From Globodera rostochiensis (taxonomy: Eukaryota > Nematoda > Chromadorea > Rhabditida > Heteroderidae), in assembly GCA_018350325.1 (NCBI GenBank), contig JAEVLN010000001.1, positions 6,477,254-6,541,253 of the forward strand: a stretch of DNA of 64,000 nt, written 5' to 3'. Position numbers and translations under genes: made by a program. The notes below the pieces were generated by a model. The model worked only from the letters and a program-made list of their open reading frames with translations. It was not told where the DNA came from and did not search any database. This document shows positions 9,201 through 22,142 of the stretch, piece by piece (positions within the stretch are counted from its first letter, which is position 1; each line of letters begins with the position of its first letter).

Positions 9201-12200
9201 GCTGGAACTTCTCGTACAGGGCACTCATGCACGAAATGGAACTGGCGATCAACAGCATGCCGCCGTCCCGTCCAATTTCGTTGAGTCGCGTGTCCAGCTG
9301 ACGGATGAGCATCGGCGCCACACTGTACGCGTCCATCAGCGGAATGATCTGCTCCAGCATGGTGATGATCTGAACGGGAACATTTTACCATTATTGTCTT
9401 TGTGATTTAAAAAAATGTTTTCTAGAAAAAAAATTTAGTTTAGTGTTTTTACCTGATTAAGCACTCGAAACTCGAGTCCGGACGACTCGGCAATGGTCAG
9501 ATAGGGGACGAACACTTCAATGTGCCGGATGAGCATTTCAGGACGAGCGCGGGCAAAGTGGGAGAGCAACGTCAACGAAGCGAACAGATGGGACTGAAAG
9601 TTTGACCAATAACATTTTCCGGGGTCGGTCATCCCTCTTGGCCACCCTTTCCCCCCATTCCAAAACGTAAATAAATGTACCTGGAAATGTTTGGTCCGAT
9701 TGACCACCTCCTGGGCGTCTTCGGGTGGTGCCATCTGTCCTTGTGACGACGACAATGGCACAGCGGCAGCAACAGCAGTTGTTGTCGTCGTCGACGTCGT
9801 TGGTGTTGATGCAGTTTCCTCCTCACTGGTCACACCGGCAACAATCTTTTTCTGCTCTACAGAAAAAAGAACAAACTGATCTCTGATCACTTTTGACTGT
9901 TGCTGTACAGTTTCCTCCTCCAACAACAACAACAAAAAAGGATGAAAACTTGTTTGGCATCGTTTTGGTCGTGTACGTAATTGAATTTATGCCATTCTCC
10001 CTCCCATTTACCCTGTGCCACCATCTTCTCCAACTCAAGCACGTAGTCCACCAGGGCGTCCACAATTTGTTTGGATGCCTGAAAGATGGCGGCCGAGTCT
10101 TGGCCAGTGCCCACCCGTTGCTGCTTGGCTATGGCACAAATCATCGTCTCAAAGTACTCGATGGACCCGTCCGTCACACAGCATTTGGCCGTCTCCACCA
10201 TCAAAATGAGCTGAAATATGCATTCAAATATGTCTGATAACTGCTCCAAAAAGTCAGAAAATGCCAACACAAAACGGCGCAAACTGAATATTTGCATCAA
10301 AAAAAAAAACGTTGACGCGTACCTTTTCTCTCAGCTTTTGCTCCTCCGTGCGCATGTTGACCGGTTGAAACCACAACTGCTGAAAGGACTCCAAACACAA
10401 CTTCCGAACGCCCTCCTCGTCGTTGACGCGCTGCAGCAGCTCAACCAGAATTTGCGCCCGATGTGCATAGTCTTGCCGACTGAACACAATGTCGCGCAGA
10501 ATGCGAATCACTCGCTTCCGTACCGCAACGGCTGTGTCCTGCACAGACAGAAAAATTTTCTCAAACAGAAAAACTTGGCTAAATATGAAAGATGTCTGGA
10601 CGCCTTGAATTTGAGCGAATAATCGGCCAACCTTTGTCCGGTTGATCAGAATTGAGTAGTACGTGTCCAGCAGTTCCGGGCGAGACACCAGACATTTGCC
10701 AATCAGATCAAAGGTTGCCTCGCGTACGGACGCGTTCGCGTCAATCAGTCGGTCCTGCACAATTTTGTTGACCTCCGAAATCATCAACACCTGAATAAAT
10801 TGAAGTGTTCATAATTAGGAGGGTAATTAAATTAATAAATGAGGCACTGGACCTGGTAGTCCGCCTCCACAATTTGGGCCAAACATTTCATCGCCTTGGC
10901 CCGAATGGCCACCGGGTACAGGTCGGGGTTGAAGCCTTCGAGGATCTTCTTCAAGTACAGGTCAAACGATTGCCTTAATGGAAAGGTTTAGTTTTTTATG
11001 GATGAAATTTTTGACAAAAAAATTTACGCCTGAGAGTAATTTTTGAAAAAACAAAAAATGCTCACGAAAGCTCCTTTTTGGAGGCCAAATATTTGACCAC
11101 CCAGAGCGCGTCGCTGTCCACCATGACGTTGCCGGTCTTGGCCAACACTTGGATGCGCCGCTTCAGGTGCTGCTTGTCCATGAGTGCGGTGATGAACGTC
11201 TTCATGCTGGCCCCCTTCTCCAGAATGCGCGTCAACTTTTGCTCAAACCTGAAATTGTACACAAAAAAAAACAACTTATTTTTTATTCTATTCCATACTT
11301 TTGCCGCTCCTTTTGGCTGATCGCGTTGCCTTGGGCCATCGCTTTTTGGTAACGCTCTTTGACAATTTCCACGTCGAGCACCGTCTCGCGATACCATTCG
11401 ACAGCGTAAAACAGCAACACATACTGAACATTCAGAGGATGAAATGCTGTTTATAGATTACGAAATCCAAAATTTCAATTTGAGCGTTGCCAAGCTGGTC
11501 ATAGTACTAGTATTTCGAGAAGCGGAGAGGGTTAAGCCCATTTTTGAATTTCCAAAAACTTTGAATCATTTTCAACCCGAACATCTCCAACCCAACCTCC
11601 ATTGACACATCGCCCTCCCACGTGGTCCAAATGATGTAGTCGAACAGCGCCTGCTCCAATTTGCGCACTTTTTCACTTGAAGAAAGCTAAAAAAAAATAC
11701 ATATTTAAACCAATTTTTTTTTAAATCAGGAAAATATTCCAAAAAATTCAAAAGAAAATGACAAAAAATGGGGTAATTTTGCATTTTTTGGAGAGCAATT
11801 GATATCTGAACGCCATGCCCCCTCCCCTGCTGTGTTGACTGACATGGCTAATGTCGATGTCGTCCACGCTTCTTCCACCAACAGTGCTGCTACTGCTCGT
11901 CGCTGTTGGGTCGTAAGAGTGTTGCTGGTGTTCGTCGAAGAGAATGCAGCGGACGATCGCGTTCAGTCGTTGCTTTTCCTTTGCAGAGGCGTCCACGGAC
12001 AGTGCATGCACACGATCCTTGCGCAGTCGAGCGGCAATGACGCCCAAATAATCCATGGAGGCAACCCGAAGGGACAAGTCGTAGTTTTTGGAGCGGAAGT
12101 GCATGACGAGCAGGTTGCCCAGCACGGTCAGGATCAGCTCGGTGACTGGCCACAGCGGGCGGTACAGCGCGACCAAAATGTCCTGAACATGGAGCAGTCC

Positions 12201-15200
12201 AACAACATTTTCCCTCAAATTTTAGGCCTTTTGTGGTTGGACCTGTAGAAATTGTTCAAATATTCGCCGGTAGTCGTCCTCTGATCGAGCAGTGCATTTG
12301 CCAAGGAAACCGCCCAGAAAATAAGCGGCCATGCGCTTCGCCTCCTCATACGAGTCGAGCACCAACCGGTCAGTGAGGTCATCGCCGCCCTCCGTTGATG
12401 AACGTCGCGAGCGACGGCCCTCAGCTCCGGCACCGCCGCCGCCGTGGTGGTGATGATGCTTCCGGGTGGGCAACTGAAATTTGGTAAATTCCCTCTCGGT
12501 ATCCACCAGAAAAGAATTTCATGAAAAAATTTGATGGTATCTTTCTTCAGAAAAAAAAAATTCTCCCAGACACCACCTGCACAGTGGACTGGATCAGCTG
12601 CAGGATAAGGACGGTAAAATTGCCGATGTGCTCGGTGGCGCTCAGTCTGTACGTGTTGCGCATTGAGCGGCTGGGCGGCAGCCGATGCAACGAGTTGATC
12701 AGGTCAAACAGCAACGCCTTGCGCTGCGCCGGACACTTGGCGAAGATGGTGGGCAACAGTTTGATGGACTGCATTTGCAACTCCGGCACATTGTCCACAA
12801 AAAAAGGTGGGCAGCCCAGCGAATTCAGCTGCACCAGCAGCGTCTCGTTCAGATTGTGCGCGCTGGCCTGAACGCATTGAATTTGATGGTAAGACAATTT
12901 TTTTTTTGTTAAAAAACGTCAAAATTTACGAGTTCCGAAAAACAGGTGAACAGGTCGACCATGCGCGTGTACAGCTGATTGACCATCGTATTTTTTGCGG
13001 CTGTTTTTCTGCCACCGATTGACGTGTTCAGTTGCTCAATTGCAAAGGCAGATTTGCGTGCCGATGATGACAAACTTTTGCTGCCGGCCTGCATTAAAAA
13101 TTGTATAATTTATTCCTTTTAAATGTTTACAAATTTTGCACATTTTTCGTCTATTTTCAATTATGCCGTTAAATTCAACAAAAAACAAAAATTTGTCGGC
13201 GGCACTTATCAATCGACACCGCTGGGGGTTCAGATCGCATTGTTCATCTCATTACATGCATGGATTTGAGGGTCGGATCACGGGCCGGATAAATGATGTC
13301 GTGCAGACACTGCTTGCTCAGCTGCACGGACCTTTCGATGATGTCCTCCATCAGAAGCTATATGGAGACGGATTGTCGAAATTTGAAAAAACCCAAAAAA
13401 AAATTGAATTTCAAAAATGTGATAATTGTGGGTACAATTAAGTATTGCCCACCTGTTTTGGCATCTTTTTCGACGTCATGATGCAAAGTGCCACCAGCGA
13501 GGCGTCCACCGAGCGCAGAACGCGTTCATCGATCAACTCCTTGAGCGTCTCGTCCATGTCGTCTTCCTGAATGCCGTGCACCACATTTTCCCAACAGTTC
13601 TTGTTTCTTGTCTTGTCCACAACCTCGTTTGCCTTGACGCCAACCAGCACGGACAGTGCACCGTTTTCAGTGAGCACATCGCGGATGTTCTTCTCCAGAA
13701 TGGTGAGCAGTTTGACGAGACGATCGGTGGACACGTCGCACAGCTTCTGCCATGACTTCAGCTTCTGCGCCTCCACCCGAAGTTCGTCGAGCAGTGCACG
13801 GTCTAACAACAGACCGGCGGCGGCTTCGTCCCCTGAAAGTGCGGAATTCATAAAAATTTAGACTAATTTTTTTTTTTGTCTGAGCCCTTCAAGACGTCCA
13901 TCGGCAGGGATGTTCTTTCGCGGAAAAACTCAAAAACCTTCAAACCAATTCAAAAAATGTTCAACAAAAATCTTGAAAATGCCAAAACCCGGCAAATGCC
14001 CGGGATTTCAAGACCAATGCGTACATACCATGCATGTTGGAGGACAACGCGGTGCCACCAAGTGCCTCGTCCATCTGTTCCAGCACCTGTACAATAATTC
14101 AGAGAAAATTTGTTTTATTTTTGAAAACAAAAAATTTTCTTGTGAGGCCCCTGCCCTGACCTGGTCCACCAACGCGGTGAATTTGCAGAAGGACTCCTGC
14201 TCCGCCACAATGTCCACCGTCCACGCGTCCATCGCCGGTGCACCGCCGTCCGTGGCGTTGTTGTGCTGTTGCTGTTGTCGCCGCCGTTTGTACTTCTCCT
14301 CCCGCTGCCGTTGCCGCTCATTCCACTCCAACTCGCGCTGTTGAATTACTGTAAAAAAATGGAAGTTTTTTGAAAGAAATTTCAAAAAAATATTAAAAAT
14401 AATGAGAAACCTCTGGGCTTAGTGCATTGGAAAATATGCAAAATAAATGCCCGATATTTAAGGCTAACATCGAATAAATATGTTTTTGCTTCCTTTTAAA
14501 GCATCCGTTTGTAATTGTGAGGGAAATATTATAAAATAAAGACCGGACAATAAGAGCGTTCACGGTAATTCTTTTCGTGAGGTGGGGGCCCAATTCAAAA
14601 AATTTTAATAAAAATTTTTCCCAAAAAATTAGGGATCTAATTTTTTTACCCACACTTTGGATTTTGTTGAAAGAGTCCGGGGAAATTCTTTTTTGAAGAT
14701 TTTAACCTGGGTATGCCCTTACCAAGATTTTATGAAATTTAATTCTAAAAAAACAAATAAATTTTAGAAAATTATGCAAACCTTCTGTCGGAGTTGTGGG
14801 CCTGTTTGTTGCCAATTTGGCCACTTTTGCCTCCGTTTTATCGCCATCTTCAATTCGCGCTCGTTTCCGACTTTTCGGGTCCCGAGTTGCGGACACCTGA
14901 GAGGAATTAAACAAATATTTTTTTGTTAACAACATTTAGCGTTTGCTTAGCTCAATAATGGAAGTTACACAATCTAAATTAATAATGGGAAAATTTAAAA
15001 ATTGCATTTATAAGTAAAGCTTCATTATAAAAAAACAATATTCGCTTAAAAATGAGCTAATAAAGATTTTTGTTAAATTTTCGATTGTTTTAACTTGGTT
15101 TTCAGGGTACGATAGCCCGGAGGGTGCTTTTGGAAAAATCAAAACTACACAGTTTTTTTGCCAGGGCCCGGCCCGGGTTTGATTGAGTTTGAAACACCCA

Positions 15201-18200
15201 ATATCCAGGCCTGGCTTCTTCAAAAATCCGAGTTTTAGTTTTTTTTATTTAAATTTGGAAATTCCAAAATTATTAACAATTCGCCAAAGATTTAAATGAA
15301 AGTTAAAAATGCGTAAATTCAAATGATTGACCAGTTCCTCACTCGACTTCACGACAAAGGTCTATCGACAGACAATTCGCAAACAGTAACTAACAAACGG
15401 CGACATGAAGTTTGGGTACCAGAAGTTTAAGCATCGGGAAGTTTGGGCACCACAATACAAATTTTAAAAATTATAGTTAAATTATAATGATATTAAAGTG
15501 ATTAGTTTTAATGTTAAAATGATCGTGTTAATGTGGCAAATAGTAGCTAATGGTCCACCATGGTCTGGAAGATCCCGTTTTCCTCCATAATATTTATTTA
15601 TTAAGTTTAACTTTAAAATACCTACTATATGAGAAGATGAATGTTTGAATAATTCAGCAAATGAAGAAGCAAAGATTGTAAGGAAGACACTTGCTCCCCC
15701 CCCCCCCCGGCGTTGATTGAGCGTTGAATCACCTTTCTTATTTTGTTTGTTAATTCTTTTGTCACTATGCCCCCCCGGCGATTATCATTTTGGTGAATAA
15801 AGATGTTGTAAGCAAGGCAACAACCGGCGGGCGGGCGGCGATTGTCCACATCTTATCCAATATGATGTGGATCAACACAAGAAAGGTGCAACGCTTAGAA
15901 AGCGGATGGAATATTTTGAAAAAATTCTAATCAAAATATCGGAAGACGATTATCAAAAATTTGTCTTATTACAATTTTAATATCACTTTAATATCATTAT
16001 AATTAACTATAATTTTTTAAAACTTGTATTGTGATGCCCAAACTTCCTTCCGCCTAACAAACTTACCCAATTTTGTTGATAAAAAAAATACAAAAAAAAA
16101 ACATTTCTCCCAATGCCAAAAACAAACAAAAACAGCGAGGGGAGTAAACTAGGGTAGCAAGCGATCGGGGTTTTTAAAAAAATAAACGGACCGGGAATAT
16201 ACCGGAATTGACAATTGAGAACAGGGAGGCCAACTCAACTGCGGTAAAATATGGCAACCGGCTCCAAAAATATGGCATTTTTATGGCAGTTTCCTTGATG
16301 AATTTCAATAAACCAATGGGTTTTTTTTTTGAAAATTCTGCTTCATTTCTGTCGGCGGTGCCGATAGGCGCTGCCGAGAAAATTTTGATTTTTTTTCAAC
16401 CAAAAACTTCAAATTGTAAGAATCAAAGAGCACTTTTTCGGGAATTCTCATTTTTCCCTTAAAAAATGAGAATTTCACAAAGTTCTAAAATATGGCAAAA
16501 TTATGGCAAGTGTGGAAATATGGCAAATTTCCAAAATTATGGCATTTGCCATCAAATGATGGCATTTTGGCCTCCCTGATTGAGAATCGATTTGGAATTG
16601 ATTTACTAAGATAAAGCTCACATCGACGCCGCCGCCCTCTGTTGCCGAATCGGTCGGCTCTTCACTGCACCGATCGTTGCTGACCGTTGGTGATACCGCG
16701 GCGTCCATGTCCTCCTCCAACTCCTCGCCGTCGCTGTTGTAGCGCTTTCGGCCACGCTTCCGCTTCTCCTTGGAGCCCGGGTCAAAATAGCCGGTCAACG
16801 AGTCGTACAGCGATTCCACCTGAGTGATCTCGATCATCAATCAGATCACCAATTTATCTTTGAGAGTGCAAAGTTTCGGTCCTTGAGCTCGAGCAACAAG
16901 TTGCTCGCAGCTGATAGGAGTTGCATTTTTAACGTCCTCCCCGCGGGGATTGGATTTTCCGGGGATTTATTAAAGTCGGGAGATTTAATGTCGTGGACAT
17001 TGTTGCCCTACCATGTCCTTCTTGCGCCTGCCGCCGATGCCCGGCTTTCCAATGGACACAATTTGCTGACGTCGACGGCGCATTTCCTCCTCCTGCTCCG
17101 AGCTTTGTTGCTGCTGTTGCTGTTGAATGTTGTGGCCACAAACGCCATCAGCACCACTGGCAATAGCGCTGCTGCGGTTGTGTTGCTGTTGGTGCTGAGC
17201 CTGTTGGCTCGAACCGCTGGTGCCCATGAACAGTTCGTCATGGTTGCCCTGCTGTTGTGCCTCGAACATTGCCACCGCCATGGCGGCCATGCCGGCGTCC
17301 GAGTTCATGCGTTCAACTGCCTGAGTTTGCGCGCATTTAAAAAGTTTTGCAAAATGTCTACAATTTTTGATCAAAAACAAATAAAAATGCATGCACCTCC
17401 TGGATGTCATTTTGGAATGCTTGTGCCATGGCTTCCTGCTCATCGTCCAACGGGTCGACGCTGAACGCGAAGGAGTTCATCGCCTGAATGGTCTGGGCCA
17501 TCGGTGGCACCGGTGCGATGCCGTCCAAATCGCCACTTTCCTCCTCACCGTGTTTCAATTCACTTTAAAAATCAGGAGAAAATATATTTTATTAAAAATA
17601 ATTTAAATTTTTTGTTTTCGAATTTTCACGCAGCACATTTTGCGAAGCTCGTCGGTGGTGTCGGAGAGCAATGTCGACAAATAGTCCGCCAGACTTTCGT
17701 CAGTGTTGGCCAACACTTGGTTGGCCTGCTGCAAGTCAAAGCAGGGCAAGGCGGTCGCGGTGGACGACAACTCAACCGGCAATGGCAAAAATTTGCTCAC
17801 TGAATAAATTGAAACAAATATTGAGATAAAATTAAAAAAGGCTGGCTGCCCTGTCAAAGTGATCAGAGCGGAGGATGGGTGAATTTTGTGTGGAATTTGT
17901 GATCAGTTTTGATTTTAAAAGGGGCTAGGAATTCGTTTTTTGTTGTACAATGAATAATCCCAATTTTTGGCGTACTTTTACTATATCATTTTAAATTGAT
18001 CTACCGAAAAGTTTGCACCAAAAATTCAATATTTAAAATGGATTGGCTTCCTAAAAGAAATATTGCAAAAATATTTGGGCACTTTTTATTGGAATGGCAC
18101 AAAATTTTTCGTGCCGGCATACAGGAAACACCAAATGTCCGGAACTGAATGTTAGGGTTGGTCCCCGACTTCCTCGGGGGCCGGGCAGGTCGGGGTTGGC

Positions 18201-20637
18201 CATGTCGGGGTTGGCCATGTTGGGGATCTGGGATGACCCGATTTTGGGGCTCGAAGTCGGGGACCAACGTAGGTATGTATATTCAGCCTCTGCCTGCCCC
18301 ACCCACCCGACCTTTGGACAGCGTGTGGCACCCCGCCAAATGGATGGGTTCCGGAAAGCTGTTGACGCGCTGCTGCAGCGCGTGTGCCGCGTCCTTGGCA
18401 CTCGCGCGCTGCTGCTGCAGTTCCTCCTGCACACGTTGACTTTCGCTGGCCTCGTACGCCTGGCGTCCCGCTGCCGCCTCCTCCTCACGCCGCTTTAACA
18501 GACGCGTGTTCTCCGCAACGGTCTGTGTACAGGAAATATAAGAAAAATCCGCACATCAACAGCTGATGTCTCGGGAGTACGGTTCCGGAACCCCGAAAAC
18601 CGCTTCGGGAACCGGAACCGCAACAAAAAAAAAAATGGAGCACCATCACTGATCAGCAGTCATCTATGAGTTCTTTTTGATCAGCTGTTTTCTTTTTGGT
18701 GTTCTTCCAATGTTTTCGGGGACTGGATCATGAATGATCAGATGGAGTAAAAAAGGTTTTGATCAGTTTGATCAAGGTGATTTTGACCACGGTTATGATT
18801 AAAATTCCTGCCGCTTTATGCCCTTATAATTGATATTTTGTAATCCCTGCCTCCCGGATCGCTTCCAAAAATGCCGGTTTCGCTTAGCCTAGTCTCAAAC
18901 ACTTGACACTTGATTGTCCCCACGACCATTCATGTCACATTTGGCCGAATATTTCCTTTGCCTACCCCCCCCCCCCCTCAATCGCCTCCATTTATCCAAT
19001 TTTTGCTTCAAAAAATTCTTATTTTTTGAAAGTGTCCAAGCATTTGAACTGCTTGAAAATGTTCCCAATTTGGCACCCTACAAACATTGCTGGGCGGTGA
19101 TTTCAACGCCATTTCGTCCTTTTGCAGCCCAAATTCTTTGATCGGATCCCATTTTTCGTGCTGTTTTTGCGGTTGACTCGGGTGATTTTGGGTGTTAATC
19201 GGTGGCACATGCGATTGGATCAGCTGCTGCTGGTGCTGTAGTTGCTGCTGCGGCTGGTGGTGGTGTTGCGGAAGGCCGACCGACTGATGGACCTTGTAAT
19301 GCGCGAAAATGGCACAAAAAATCATGGGGAGAGCTTCCATATTCTTGGACATTTTTTGCTGTTCAACAACATGCCCATTAACCCACAAAACTTTTTGTGG
19401 CATTTAATTAAGCTTTTCCTTCGGCGAAAAATTCGCATACATTTTGCAACGGTGCCATGAAAGAAACAGCAGCTGTACCAGCAGCAGGTGCACCTGTGGC
19501 GGCACCGGTTTGCAGAAGTTGTTGTTGTTGTTGCGGTTGTTGCGGTTGTACAACAGCAATTTGTCGTTGTTGTTGCTGTTGTTGGAGAAGGTACTGTTGC
19601 TGCTGCTGCTGTTGCTGATGGTGTTGCTGAGCGAGCAGTGCGGCCTGCTGCAGGTACTGCTGTTGTACAAGCGAAGCGGCGGCCAGGCCCGCGCTCGGAC
19701 TGACCACCATCGGCGAAGCGGGCGGCATCACCGCCGCCGCCCCCATTGACGAAGTGCCAGCCCCGACGATGCCGCCGTAATGCTGCAATTGTTGCTGGAG
19801 GTGCTGCTGCTGTTGAACCAACATTTGTGACTGTTGCTGCTGCTGTTGCAACATGGCAAGAGATGAAGCGGGCACCGACGGCTGTGCCATCGACTGAGAA
19901 TTTATTGAATTTGGTTCCTGTTGGCATTTTTTGTGCCGAAATCAAGCCAATCATTTGCCATGAAGCCATCAGGCCCTAAGGCATTTTTTGGCCCCTCATG
20001 GCATTTTAAGACGAAAATTAGGCCCTCATGGCATAATGCATAATTTGTACCCCGAGGGCTTAAGACGGTAATTCGCCCTATTTAGGGACAATTTAGGCCC
20101 TCATGGCATAATGGCATCATTTGTCCCCCGAGGGCATTTCAGGGTTCTTCCCCCAAAACCTGAACGGAATGGCTCAAAAATGGATGTGTTTGTGGTTGCT
20201 GCTGTTGCTGAGGCAGTGCAGCGACTGACTGCTGCTGTTGGACACCGCCAATTTGGGAATAATACTGTTGCCAAACCTCATACTGTTGTGGAGTGAACTT
20301 GAGAGGAAAATTTGTGCACATTTTTGAACAAATCTTTTGGCTTTTCCAAATTTTCAAAATTTCACAACATTGCTCATTTGGGCACCCACAAATTGTTGCT
20401 GTTGCTGCTGTTGACCAGCCACAGCAGCTGAGGACAAGGCGTGGTGGACTTGGGATTGTTGAGAGGGTTGCTGCTGCTGCTGCTGTTGCTGATAGCTTCC
20501 ACCACCACCTCCAACAACTCCACCTCCGTAAACTGACAAATTTTTTTCTCATTTTTGCGGGTTAAATTCGTATTTATTTTTAAAAAACGAGACGCTTTCT
20601 TATCAATTGAAATATCACCTTGATGCGGGTGCGACAT
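6282..20637 (-). CDS. scc-2: Cohesin loader, NIPBL/SCC2/Nipped-B homologue
   Basis: This is a HEAT-repeat protein that, with MAU2/SCC4, loads cohesin on chromatin. About 40 exons are readable, roughly 2,600 codons by my count, in the size range of animal NIPBL. Diagnostic blocks are the conserved HEAT region at 10,320-10,790 (DANASVREATFDLIGK, then VAVRKRVIRILRDI and RVNDEEGVRKLCLESFQ, ending LWFQP), which closely follows vertebrate NIPBL. The N-terminal exons (19,120-20,637) are Gln-rich, as in the C. elegans orthologue PQN-85. KRARIEDGDK (14,783-14,896) and the KEKRKRGRKR segment (near 16,770) look like nuclear localisation signals. I start at ATG 20,637 because its short exon (donor G|GTGATA) joins in phase to the YGGGVVGGGGG exon at 20,534. 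The C-terminus is a Gln/His tail. Introns carry several MITEs. Confidence 0.92.
13900..14028. other. Intronic AT-rich sequence in the NIPBL-like gene
   Basis: Between the exons ending at about 14,029 and starting at 13,833 lies an AT-rich intron without other recognisable content. Confidence 0.3.
15399..16054. mobile_element. MITE with long terminal inverted repeats, TSD TAACAAAC
   Basis: The outer ends GGCGACATGAAGTTTGGG and the reverse complement of CCCAAACTTCCTTCCGCC match at most positions. The inverted repeat continues through AAGTTTGGGCACCACAATAC and an AT-rich block, about 100 bases per arm with a few mismatches. A perfect 8-bp duplication TAACAAAC flanks it at 15,391-15,398 and 16,055-16,062. 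It lies in a large intron of the NIPBL-like gene and contains a poly(C) run at about 15,697. No ORF resembles a transposase. The 8-bp duplication fits hAT, but the termini are not classic hAT. Confidence 0.75.
16222..16578. mobile_element. hAT-like MITE, TSD ATTGAGAA
   Basis: Ends are CAGGGAGGCCAA and TTGGCCTCCCTG, perfect inverted repeats of 12 bases, flanked by ATTGAGAA at 16,214-16,221 and 16,579-16,586. Subterminal TATGGCA words recur in both halves (AAATATGGCAA and ATTATGGCAT). It includes one copy of the GC-rich hairpin module at about 16,350. It sits in an intron of the NIPBL-like gene. Confidence 0.88.
18151..18271. mobile_element. Small inverted-repeat element, possible MITE
   Basis: GTTGGTCCCCGACTTC at the left is the reverse complement of GAAGTCGGGGACCAAC at the right, about 120 bases apart. 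The interior repeats GTCGGGGTTGGCCAT. Related words (GGTTGGCCATGTCG, GGACCAACCCTA) recur at about 45,805-45,850. I see no matching target duplication. It overlaps an intron of the NIPBL-like gene. Confidence 0.5.
19975..20150. repeat. Repeat of GGCCCTCATGGCAT units in a NIPBL-like intron
   Basis: The words GGCCCTCATGGCATAAT and CCCCGAGGGC recur two or three times each within about 170 bases, between two Gln-rich exons. No coding function is visible. Confidence 0.55.
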
Positions 20638-21275
20638 TCCCCGTTGGCCGCCGGACAATTTTGGGGGGTTGGAATGATTTTTTTATTTTAAAAAATTAAT
20701 ATAAAAATTTTCCGGGATTTTTTTTGTTGTTTAGCACCGCGCGCGGAAAACGCAGAACAGCAAGCAGTTCACCTTTCTCTGTTAATTGTGGCATAAAAGA
20801 GTCGGCGATTTGGTGGAAAAGCAAAATGACCCAAAAATTTTACATTTTTTTTTTTGACGAAAGAACACAAAGTGAGTAAAACATAAAAAAGGGACTGCCC
20901 AAAGCATATTTTGGGTGCTTTGCATAATTAGGACAATGGCTAACTGAGTCCGAAACTGAGTCCTGTTGTTACGTCAGCCCCGCCGCTTCAGCCCCCCCCC
21001 CCCCCCCCGGCGAGCAAATGCTTCGCGGGCGGAATTGGGGCAAATGCCGAATCCCAATGAACCCGGCTTATTCTGGATGGTATCCCGGTGCCGAGCCCGC
21101 GGGATCCCGCCCGACCCCGTTCCGGTATTCTTTACACCCAAAAACAAGCAATTTTTTGGTGTCTCCAAAAGCACTTAATGAGAAAAAGATTAAGGGCATT
21201 TGAAAATAAATTTTTTTTAATTCAATTTAAATTAGCTTTAATTTCTTTGAAAATTTTCTAACTGTTTTATCGGCG
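20638..21275. other. Upstream region of the NIPBL-like gene
   Basis: This region lies between the putative NIPBL-like start and the inverted exon duplicate. It has a poly(C) run of about 15 at 20,993, followed by a GC-rich stretch to about 21,130. No exon is supported. It probably includes promoter or 5' untranslated sequence of the NIPBL-like gene. Confidence 0.4.
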
Positions 21276-21562
21276 GTGTCCAGAGATTGGCTTGATTTCG
21301 GCACAAAAAATGCCAACCAACAACCAAACTCAACAAAATTCTCAGTCAATGGCACAACCGTCAGTCCCCGCTTCATCTCTTGCCATGTTGCAACAGCAGC
21401 AACAGTCACAAATGTTGGTTCAACAGCAGGAGCACCAGCAACAATTACAGCATTACGGCGGCATCGTTGGGGCTGGCACTTCGTCAATGGGGGCGGCGGC
21501 GGTGATGCCGCCCGCTTCGCCGATGGTGGTCAGTCCAAGCAGCGCGGGCCTGGCTGACGCAT
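21276..21562 (+). pseudogene. Inverted duplicate of part of a Gln-rich NIPBL-like exon
   Basis: On the plus strand this segment repeats, with small differences, the minus-strand sequence at about 19,690-19,955. It includes the end of the upstream intron (TTGGCTTGATTTCGGCACAA), the acceptor region and the first ~70 codons of the exon (MAQPSVPASSLAM, then Gln runs, then GGIVGAGTSSMGA and MPPASPMVVSPS). Because intron sequence is included, it arose by DNA duplication rather than from mRNA. Homology ends after AGCGCGGGCCTGGC. The copy remains open in frame, but no start, splice partner or promoter of its own is evident. Confidence 0.8.
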
Positions 21563-22142
21563 TGAAAAATGGCGAGCGGATGGACGACTGAATTTGAACA
21601 GGTTCGGTTTAAAGTACACCGACGGTTCACTTAAAACAATGCACAATTAGCGCCATATTCAGCAGAGCTGCGATTTTGCCGGGAATTACCATATTTTCAA
21701 GATTTATTGAACATTTTGCCAAATTGTTCAATTCTTGTTTTGCAATTTCGGGCTGAAAAAACGGTATTTAAACAATTAAAAAATATTGAAAAACGCATTC
21801 ATATAAATACTATTATCATTCATCGTTCGAACAATTTCTGCTCTCGAAATTTTTGATCATTTTCTTTTTGATTAAGCGTCAGAGTTTTGATAAAGCCTGA
21901 CCCTGGTAACCAAAATTTTCTGCCCAATTCTGGTTATCCGGGTCATTCTAACACCCGAGTCGAGTTTTCTAAAAAATTTGTTGTCCCAGAAAATTAAAAC
22001 TCGCTATCCCTCTCCACTAAAAATCTTTTGCCGGCCTTGTATATGGCATTTGATTGAGTCTAATTTTCAACATTATCATTTTTTTCCGTTATTTACATAT
22101 AAATTAAATTTGATTTAAGCACAAATTGGAAAACGAATTGCC

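Noticed and set aside
19322..19969. 215-codon minus-strand open frame rich in Thr/Ala/Ser over the Gln-rich exon
   Set aside because: It is another frame of the CAG/CAA-rich NIPBL-like exon; trinucleotide repeats keep all frames open. The Gln frame joins its neighbours in phase, this one does not.
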